Origin: Halanaerobium sp.
GTDB lineage: Bacteria > Bacillota > Halanaerobiia > Halanaerobiales > Halanaerobiaceae
Direction: 5' to 3'
Length of the DNA: 6,999 nucleotides
Assembly (NCBI GenBank): GCA_003070825.1
Contig: QBLP01000089.1
Location: 1 to 6,999, forward strand
Both the position numbers and the translations under genes were made by a program. Shown here one piece after another: positions 1 through 4,612 of the stretch. Numbering within the stretch: position 1 is the stretch's first letter; every line of letters starts with the position of its first letter. The notes beneath the pieces are model-generated. The model saw only the letters and a list, made by a program, of their open reading frames with translations, was not told where the DNA came from and did not search any database.

Positions 1-469
1 GTGGTAGAAAATTAGTTTCATCTACTAAAATTTCAACAAATTCTTTTAAATATTTGCGGTCAAGCTCATCAAAGCGAGCTTTTTTAGGGCTGTCTAAGTC
101 TAAAACAGCTATAACTTCTCCCCCCACAATTACCGGCAGTACAATTTCAGAACGAGAATTGGGATCACAGGCAATATGACCGGGAAATTCATGGACATCA
201 TCAACCAGCATAATCTTTCGCTGCGAATAGGCTGTACCACAAACACCTTTATCTTCATCAATTCTGACACAGGCAGTTTTACCCTGAAAAGGTCCTAAGA
301 CAAGCTGATCTTTTTTCCAGATATAAAAACCTGCCCAGTTTAGATCATCCATCTGATCAAATAACAGAGCTGAACTATTTGCCAGATTTGCCAGCCAGTC
401 TCCTTCGGGCTCAATTAATGCTCTCAGAGCCTGATTCATTTCTTTAAGGCTTTCTTCTTTTTTATTCAT
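1..469 (-). CDS. msrC: Free methionine-(R)-sulfoxide reductase (GAF-domain, fRMsr), C-terminal end cut by the window
   Basis: A cytosolic GAF-fold enzyme that would reduce free L-methionine-(R)-sulfoxide to methionine, repairing oxidised free amino acid rather than protein. From the ATG at 469, 156 codons are visible and no stop is reached; E. coli YebR/MsrC is about 165 residues, so only a few residues are missing. The family signature is plain: the three cysteines C67 (TACVRI), C77 (GVCGTA) and C101 (HIACDP) have the 10- and 24-residue spacing of the E. coli catalytic/resolving cysteines, with DVHEFPGHIAC and SRSEIVLPV between and after them. C101 would be the catalytic one by analogy. A second in-frame ATG at 478 touches the Shine-Dalgarno directly, whereas AAAGGG lies 9 bases before the ATG at 469, so I prefer 469. 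It follows lysO by about 90 bases, with no clear terminator between, and may be partly co-transcribed. Confidence 0.93.
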   Translation of the reverse strand, partial: MNKKEESLKEMNQALRALIEPEGDWLANLANSSALLFDQMDDLNWAGFYIWKKDQLVLGPFQGKTACVRIDEDKGVCGTAYSQRKIMLVDDVHEFPGHIACDPNSRSEIVLPVIVGGEVIAVLDLDSPKKARFDELDRKYLKEFVEILVDETNFLP

Positions 470-497
470 AAAACTCATCCCTTTCTAATCTCAATTG

Positions 498-523
498 ATT
501 AAAATATATCTCTTTACTGTCAA
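498..523 (-). promoter_or_regulatory. Possible promoter for msrC
   Basis: Reading the minus strand, a perfect -35 hexamer TTGACA (518-523) is followed by an AT-rich stretch with TTTAAT (498-503) as the nearest -10-like hexamer. The spacer is only 14 bases, shorter than the usual 16-18, and other -10 choices fit worse. The -35 match is striking but the whole is a weak prediction. Confidence 0.3.
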
Positions 524-559
524 ATGCTAAAGAAATTTATTAAAAATATAAACTCCAGC

Positions 560-1495
560 TTAAATATTTAAAAATAAAGGAACCAAGATCGGTACCAGGG
601 TTGAAAGCACAGCCCCACTAACAAACGCTGGAATCACAACCGCCTCTCCACCTGATTCTTTAACCAGTGGTAAGGTCACATCCATCGTAGTTGCTCCTCC
701 AGGGGCAACTGCTGCCAGACTGCCAAAATATCTAACTACTAAGGGCAGAATCATAACTGTTAAAAGTTCTCGAAAAACATTGCTCAAAAAAGCAAGTGAT
801 CCCAACTCTGCACTGTGTAATTTAGAAATTAAAACTCCAGACAGGCTGTACCAGCCAAAACCGGCTCCAACTGCTGCTGACTCCCCGGCCGCAAAGCCAA
901 AAAGATAACCGCTGATTACTGCTCCAACCAGTGAACCAAGAGCAATTAAAACTGGAATCACAAGCAGCTTCCAGCCCATCAATTTTAAATCAGCAAGAAC
1001 TTCCCGGCTGGCTCCAATATCAATGCCAACTCCAAAAAGTAGTACAGCCAGCGAATAATTTGTCAGCGGATCAAGCCAAGCCTGACCAACTCCACTGAGT
1101 AAAAAATAGCCAGCTAAAATGCCCGTAACAACTGAGCCAAAAATTAAAACTGTCATTGTATTGTCAGCACTCTGATCTTCGAACTCAGACTCGGTTTCAG
1201 GATCAGCACTTAAAAGTAAATTGTTTAAATTAAAAAATCTAACAAAAATAATTACTGCCAGCAGACTAAAAATAATGCTAACAGCTGCAAAAACAAAAGC
1301 CTGAAGCCCAATTTCACCCAGCTGTAATACGATCTGATCATTGCTGCCCAGGCTGGCTCCCATTGCCAGCAGTAAAATCACCAGTCCCACTTTCGTAATT
1401 AAATCAGCAAATTTTACAAAGATATTTTCTTTTTCCAGCCAGAACCCAAGCATTATTCCTGTAAACAAGAAAAGAATTATTAAATAAAAATCCAA
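560..1495 (-). CDS. lysO: LysO-family (DUF340/YbjE) basic amino acid exporter
   Basis: A 311-residue polytopic inner-membrane protein, close in length to E. coli LysO (YbjE, 299 residues), which exports L-lysine and the toxic analogue thialysine. Hydrophobic segments lie at roughly 3-20, 34-50, 62-88, 114-134, 146-160, 174-200, 231-255 and 285-308, with an acidic soluble loop near 98-112. Family motifs are in the C-terminal half: GFGWYSLSG (212-220), FRELLT (241-246) and GGATTMD (266-272) followed by LP. E243 and D272 appear to match the two membrane acidic residues I recall as important in E. coli LysO; this is recollection, not an alignment. The start is TTG at 1495, preceded by GGAGGGG five bases away; no ATG fits. 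It lies 16 bases after the racemase stop, so the two are surely co-transcribed and probably translationally coupled. Substrate could be lysine, ornithine or a D-form. Confidence 0.9.
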   Translation of the reverse strand: MDFYLIILFLFTGIMLGFWLEKENIFVKFADLITKVGLVILLLAMGASLGSNDQIVLQLGEIGLQAFVFAAVSIIFSLLAVIIFVRFFNLNNLLLSADPETESEFEDQSADNTMTVLIFGSVVTGILAGYFLLSGVGQAWLDPLTNYSLAVLLFGVGIDIGASREVLADLKLMGWKLLVIPVLIALGSLVGAVISGYLFGFAAGESAAVGAGFGWYSLSGVLISKLHSAELGSLAFLSNVFRELLTVMILPLVVRYFGSLAAVAPGGATTMDVTLPLVKESGGEAVVIPAFVSGAVLSTLVPILVPLFLNI

Positions 1496-1500
1496 AAATA

Positions 1501-1507
1501 CCCCTCC
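1501..1507 (-). promoter_or_regulatory. Ribosome binding site deciding the TTG start of lysO
   Basis: GGAGGGG on the minus strand ends five bases before TTG at 1495 and begins four bases after the racemase stop codon (1512-1514). No ATG or GTG lies at a suitable distance in this frame. The site supports a non-ATG start and coupling to the upstream gene. Confidence 0.8.
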
Positions 1508-1511
1508 AGCT

Positions 1512-2582
1512 CTATTCTATATAATTTTTTGTTACATAATGAGAAGTCATCGCCCTCAGCATAGCACTGTAATTGGTTTTGAAAGTTAAAATATCGCCAA
1601 CTTCCAGCTTTTCATCGGTATCAGTAATATCTGTTATTAGATGATCACTGCTGGCTCCAAGCACTTCTAAGCCTTCCAGTTCCGGATAAAGGCCGTGATA
1701 GTCAATATCCTGTTTTCCAACTGCCAGAATTGCTCTTTTCCTTAAGCCTTTATCTTCAATAATCTGGCCTCTACCTGCTCCACCAAAAGCCATTTCCCCC
1801 TCAGGATTGGAGGGCTTTTCCTGCAGCTCAACAATTTCTGCCTGCAGCCTAAAATTATAATGATTAAGACCTGTAATCAGGCTCTCATTAATAATATCTG
1901 TACCCAGCAAAATAGCCTCTCCAACTCTGAGATTTGTTATTTCAGAGGCCAACTTTTCATCTGCCAGCAGTCTGAGAGTTGCTGTATTACCGGCTGATAA
2001 AATATCAAGTTCTCTGCCCAGTTCTTCTTCAAGGCCTTTTTTGATCTTAATTAATTTCTCAGTGTTATTCTTATCAGGAATAATGCCTGCAAAACAGCCC
2101 AGGTTGGTACCGATCCCCTTTAAATTAACTGCTGCCAGAGATTCGATAGTCCTGGCCAGTTCGCTTAAATTTTCAGCCAGAATCCCCTCTCTCCGATCAC
2201 CTATATCTACCATTATAATTAAATCTATCTCTTTGCCAGCTGCCGCTGCTTTTTTTGAAAATAATTCTGCCGTTTTTAGCTCTGTTACGAGAGAAGCATC
2301 AATATAAGGAACAATTTCTTCAATTTCAGAAAGCATTGGAATTCTGAGCATTAAAATCTCATCCTGAAATCCTGCCTTTCTAAACTTTATAATATTTTCA
2401 ATCCGTGAGTCAGCTATACTCTTAATTCCAGCCCTTTGGTAGGCTTTAAATATATTCAAGTCTCCAGCAAAGCCTTTAACCACCGCTGTTAACTTAATCT
2501 CATCAGCTGCTAAATCTCTCTGAAGTTTTTTTGCATTTTCCTCTATCTGCTTTAAATAAATATCAAGCTGTGGATAATTCAA
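1512..2582 (-). CDS. orr: Ornithine-racemase-like amino acid racemase (PLP fold type III)
   Basis: A cytosolic pyridoxal-phosphate enzyme of the alanine-racemase N-terminal barrel superfamily, most like clostridial ornithine racemase (Orr) and YhfX; it would interconvert L- and D-forms of an amino acid. The open frame extends to a TTG at 2621, but AGGAGG seven bases before TTG at 2582 and the family-typical N-terminus (MNYPQLDIYLKQIEENAKKL) give a 356-residue protein. Numbered from 2582, K36 (TAVVKGFAG) should form the PLP aldimine. MVDIGDRREGI (124-134), GTNLGCF (158-164), SAGNTATL (196-203) and NLRVGEAILLG (217-227) line the barrel and phosphate site. FGGAGRG (266-272) and SSDHL (311-315) belong to the C-terminal domain, which ends with TNYSAMLRAMTSHYV. 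It is first gene of an operon with lysO. The racemase call is firm; ornithine as substrate is inferred from family resemblance. Confidence 0.85.
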   Translation of the reverse strand: MNYPQLDIYLKQIEENAKKLQRDLAADEIKLTAVVKGFAGDLNIFKAYQRAGIKSIADSRIENIIKFRKAGFQDEILMLRIPMLSEIEEIVPYIDASLVTELKTAELFSKKAAAAGKEIDLIIMVDIGDRREGILAENLSELARTIESLAAVNLKGIGTNLGCFAGIIPDKNNTEKLIKIKKGLEEELGRELDILSAGNTATLRLLADEKLASEITNLRVGEAILLGTDIINESLITGLNHYNFRLQAEIVELQEKPSNPEGEMAFGGAGRGQIIEDKGLRKRAILAVGKQDIDYHGLYPELEGLEVLGASSDHLITDITDTDEKLEVGDILTFKTNYSAMLRAMTSHYVTKNYIE

Positions 2583-2589
2583 AATTCTT

Positions 2590-2595
2590 CCTCCT
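2590..2595 (-). promoter_or_regulatory. Ribosome binding site deciding the TTG start of the racemase
   Basis: A full AGGAGG lies seven bases before TTG at 2582. The longer frame from TTG at 2621 has no comparable site and would encode the Shine-Dalgarno itself as Leu-Gly-Gly within a 13-residue extension not seen in the family. This fixes the start at 2582. Confidence 0.85.
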
Positions 2596-2647
2596 AAAAT
2601 TTTAATTAACTTTTTCCTCAATTGTTTATTTTAGTATTTAAATTATA

Positions 2648-2672
2648 ATAGTTATTACTAAACTATAACTAT
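2648..2672. repeat. Inverted repeat over the racemase-operon transcription start
   Basis: ATAGTTAT (2648-2655) and its exact complement ATAACTAT (2665-2672) are separated by nine bases, directly downstream of the predicted -10 box. The position suits a repressor operator blocking the racemase-lysO promoter. Its all-but-AT composition makes chance occurrence a real alternative. Confidence 0.35.
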
Positions 2673-2701
2673 ATTATACTTCACAATTATAAATTCTTCA
2701 A
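2673..2701 (-). promoter_or_regulatory. Promoter of the racemase-lysO operon
   Basis: Minus-strand -35 TTGAAG (2696-2701), a 17-base spacer and a perfect -10 TATAAT (2673-2678). Transcription would start near 2666, giving a leader of about 85 bases before the TTG at 2582. A second TATAAT at 2642-2647 has only a poor -35. The region is very AT-rich, so chance hexamers are possible. Confidence 0.6.
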
Positions 2702-2715
2702 TTAATTAACTTCAG

Positions 2716-2746
2716 ATAAAAAATAAACCCGACCATCAGGTCGGGT
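2716..2746 (-). terminator. Intrinsic terminator of hsp20
   Basis: On the minus strand ACCCGACC pairs perfectly with GGTCGGGT around the tetraloop TGAT (stem arms at 2739-2746 and 2727-2734), followed by a T-rich run, TTTATTTTTTA. It lies about 20 bases past the hsp20 stop codon and isolates that gene from the racemase operon. Confidence 0.93.
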
Positions 2747-2767
2747 AATTTAGATCTTCTTAAAAAT

Positions 2768-3208
2768 TTATTCAATATCAATTGTACGCTTTTTAACAGG
2801 AGTTTTTTCTTCTTTAGGCAGATGAACCTTTAAAATACCTTCTTCATATTCTGCCTTAATATCATCCTGATTTACATTTTCGAGATAGAAACTGCGGCTA
2901 TATCTGCCAGCTCTTCTCTCACGACGAATATAATTTTCTTTCTTTTCTTCTTTTTCTTCTTTGTGCTCAGCAGAAATTGTTAGATAATCATCATTAATTT
3001 CCAGATTGATATCTTCTTTGTTCATGCCTGGCATTTCAGCTTCAATAGTGTATTCGTCATCACTTTCTTTAATATCAGCTCTAAAACTGCGTCCGGCAAA
3101 ATCCATAACATCATCAAAGAAACCGGAAACCAGGCTGTTGAAAGGATCTTCTCCTCTTTCAGCAACATCTCTCCGACTGCGGTTTCTAAATGGTACTAAA
3201 TCAAACAT
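2768..3208 (-). CDS. hsp20: Small heat-shock protein, Hsp20/alpha-crystallin family
   Basis: A 146-residue cytosolic ATP-independent chaperone that would form oligomers and hold unfolding proteins for refolding by other chaperones. The N-terminus (MFDLVPFRNR) is like clostridial Hsp18. The alpha-crystallin domain runs from about 41 to 134, containing EAEMPGMNKEDI (57-68), a Lys/Glu-rich loop near 83-92 and the closing GILKVHLPK (124-132). The short C-terminal tail carries the I-x-I motif as I143-D-I145, which docks neighbouring dimers. The ATG at 3208 is preceded by a near-ideal GGAGGTGG. The gene is monocistronic: its own promoter and a CtsR-like operator lie upstream and an intrinsic terminator downstream. 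Length and motif order are normal for the family. Confidence 0.97.
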   Translation of the reverse strand: MFDLVPFRNRSRRDVAERGEDPFNSLVSGFFDDVMDFAGRSFRADIKESDDEYTIEAEMPGMNKEDINLEINDDYLTISAEHKEEKEEKKENYIRRERRAGRYSRSFYLENVNQDDIKAEYEEGILKVHLPKEEKTPVKKRTIDIE

Positions 3209-3264
3209 AAAACCACCTCCGAATTTAAATTGATATTATTTTTTCACTTTTATTATCTACTTAT

Positions 3265-3293
3265 ATTATATGCCCAAAGTCAGGGAAGGTCAA
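3265..3293 (-). promoter_or_regulatory. Strong SigA-type promoter of hsp20
   Basis: Minus-strand -35 TTGACC (3288-3293), exactly 17 bases of spacer and a perfect -10 TATAAT (3265-3270). Transcription should begin near 3258, leaving a leader of about 50 bases before the ATG. This is the best promoter in the window. No CIRCE (HrcA) inverted repeat is present in the leader. Confidence 0.8.
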
Positions 3294-3294
3294 A
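3278..3294. promoter_or_regulatory. Probable CtsR operator at the hsp20 promoter
   Basis: Plus-strand AGTCAGG-GAA-GGTCAAA matches the published CtsR tandem heptad consensus RGTCAAA-NAN-RGTCAAA at 15 of 17 positions, one heptad being perfect and the spacing exact. It covers the -35 hexamer and the adjacent spacer, where a bound repressor would exclude RNA polymerase. The ctsR gene itself is not in the window. Confidence 0.6.
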
Positions 3295-3332
3295 AATGTA
3301 AAAGAGTAAATTTCAGTTTTAAAAACAGATTA

Positions 3333-3380
3333 AAGGCAATTAGCTCTCTCAATCTATATAATTCTTAAATTTATTGCCTT
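3333..3380 (-). repeat. Inverted repeat spanning the nagA stop, weak terminator candidate
   Basis: AAGGCAAT at 3333-3340 is the exact complement of ATTGCCTT at 3373-3380, whose sequence includes part of the nagA stop region. On the nagA transcript this gives an 8-bp stem with a 32-base loop, followed by TAATCTGTTTTT. The large loop is unusual for an intrinsic terminator, so the role is uncertain. Confidence 0.3.
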
Positions 3381-4516
3381 ATTTCTTTCCCCTTAACAAA
3401 GGTCTTCTGAACTTTAAAATTCTGATCAAAAAGCACCAGATCAGCCTGATAACCGGACTTAAGTCTGCCCAACTTATGGGCTAAATTTAATTTTTCAGCC
3501 GGATTTAAAGTTACCATTCTGAAGATTTCTGGAACTGTTAGATCTGTAACTTCAAGTAAGTTTCTTACTGCCTGATCAAGAGTTAAAACACTGCCTGCTA
3601 AAACACCGGATTCAAGTCTGGCAGCCCCATCTTTGACAATTACTTTTTGGCCGCCCAACTCATATTCGCCCTCTTCTAAGCCGGTTGCCTCCATTCCATC
3701 GGAAACTAAAATTACTCTGTCGACACCCTTGGCCTGAATGGTAAACCGATCGACAGCCTGATGGTGATGGATCAAATCAACAATTAATTCTACTGTAGCT
3801 TCCGAATCAAAGGCAGCTCCAACCAGACCCGGTTTGCGATGGTGCAGACCGGTCATCGCATTATATAAGTGGGTAAAGTGATCCATTCCTGCCTGATAAG
3901 CCTGCTGAAATTCTTCGTAAGTTGCGGCAGAATGACCGGCAGAAGCAGTGATTTTATGCTCGTTAAGTTCTTCAATTAGCGCCAGTGCTCCCTCAACTTC
4001 AGGAGCCATAGTTACAATTTCTACTACATCATAAAAATCTCTTAAAAGTTCAAGCTCTGGCTTAATTAAATTTTCACTGTTCTGGGCGCCAATATAATCA
4101 GGACTAATAAATGGTCCTTCAACATGAGTTCCCAGAACCTGAGCACCATCTGTGCCCTCTTTTTTAGCCTGACGAATATTTTGCAGAGCAGCCTGAATTT
4201 TATCTCTGGCCATTGTCATAGTTGTCGGCAGAAAAGAAGTTACCCCATGAGAGGCCAGAACTTTACTGATTTTATTTAAGGCCTCAGCCGAAGCGTCCAT
4301 GGTATCAAAACCTCCACCACCATGGATATGGGTATCGATCATTCCCGGAGCAAGATAACCACCCCGGGCATCTATAACCTCCATTTCAGCTTCCTCACTT
4401 AGATTATAGGCAGCCACTTTTTCAATTTCAGCCTCTGCTTCCGAAAAAATTAATGAGCCATTATTAATTATTCTATCTTCTAAAATTATATTTGCATTTT
4501 TAATTATTTTTCTCAT
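3371..4516 (-). CDS. nagA: N-acetylglucosamine-6-phosphate deacetylase
   Basis: A cytosolic amidohydrolase-fold enzyme that removes acetate from GlcNAc-6-phosphate, yielding glucosamine-6-phosphate for glycolysis or cell-wall synthesis. From the ATG at 4516 it is 381 residues, normal for the family. In that numbering, the barrel begins after APGMIDTHIHGGGG with metal-site histidines H63 and H65; HVEGPFIS carries metal ligand E133. H195 (AGHSAAT) and H216 (THLYNAM) complete the metal site, and D273 in LVSDGMEATG is the expected catalytic acid/base. SGYQADLVLFD near 354-364 belongs to the closing beta-sandwich typical of the superfamily. The frame also permits GTG at 4525, but that codon lies inside the Shine-Dalgarno AGAGGTG (4523-4529), six bases before ATG 4516, so the ATG is preferred. 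No nagB, PTS gene or GntR regulator is adjacent. Confidence 0.96.
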   Translation of the reverse strand: MRKIIKNANIILEDRIINNGSLIFSEAEAEIEKVAAYNLSEEAEMEVIDARGGYLAPGMIDTHIHGGGGFDTMDASAEALNKISKVLASHGVTSFLPTTMTMARDKIQAALQNIRQAKKEGTDGAQVLGTHVEGPFISPDYIGAQNSENLIKPELELLRDFYDVVEIVTMAPEVEGALALIEELNEHKITASAGHSAATYEEFQQAYQAGMDHFTHLYNAMTGLHHRKPGLVGAAFDSEATVELIVDLIHHHQAVDRFTIQAKGVDRVILVSDGMEATGLEEGEYELGGQKVIVKDGAARLESGVLAGSVLTLDQAVRNLLEVTDLTVPEIFRMVTLNPAEKLNLAHKLGRLKSGYQADLVLFDQNFKVQKTFVKGKEIRQ

Positions 4517-4545
4517 TATTTTCACCTCTAACTACAATCTATCTG

Positions 4546-4573
4546 ATTTTAAATATTATTTAAAGAAAATCAA
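4546..4573 (-). promoter_or_regulatory. Possible promoter of nagA
   Basis: Minus-strand -35 TTGATT (4568-4573), a 16-base spacer and -10 TAAAAT (4546-4551). It sits in the gap of about 95 bases between the Lon-like gene and nagA, which lacks a GC-rich terminator, so read-through from the protease gene is also possible. Confidence 0.4.
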
Positions 4574-4612
4574 CAACATTTTTTATTCAGATAAATTGCT
4601 GGACTAATTTAT

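Noticed and set aside
2041..2307. Open reading frame on the plus strand inside the racemase gene
   Set aside because: It lies antisense to a well-conserved enzyme, has no Shine-Dalgarno or recognisable domain, and its composition is what reading the complement of the racemase codons produces.
2583..2665. Lysine riboswitch or T-box in the racemase operon leader
   Set aside because: The leader is only about 85 bases and nearly all A/T; it cannot hold either structure and shows none of their conserved elements.
3291..3303. TGTAAAA next to GGTCAAA as a second CtsR heptad
   Set aside because: It has two mismatches and the wrong two-base spacing; the heptad on the other side (3278-3284) fits the exact spacing better.
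3333..3360. GGCAATTAGCTCTC near hsp20 considered as a CIRCE (HrcA) element
   Set aside because: It resembles only part of the TTAGCACTC half site and has no matching GAGTGCTAA arm nine bases away.
4591..4612. ATAAATT / AATTTAT inverted repeat right after the Lon-like gene stop
   Set aside because: The 7-bp stem is all A-T with an 8-base loop and no good U tract, too weak to call a terminator.
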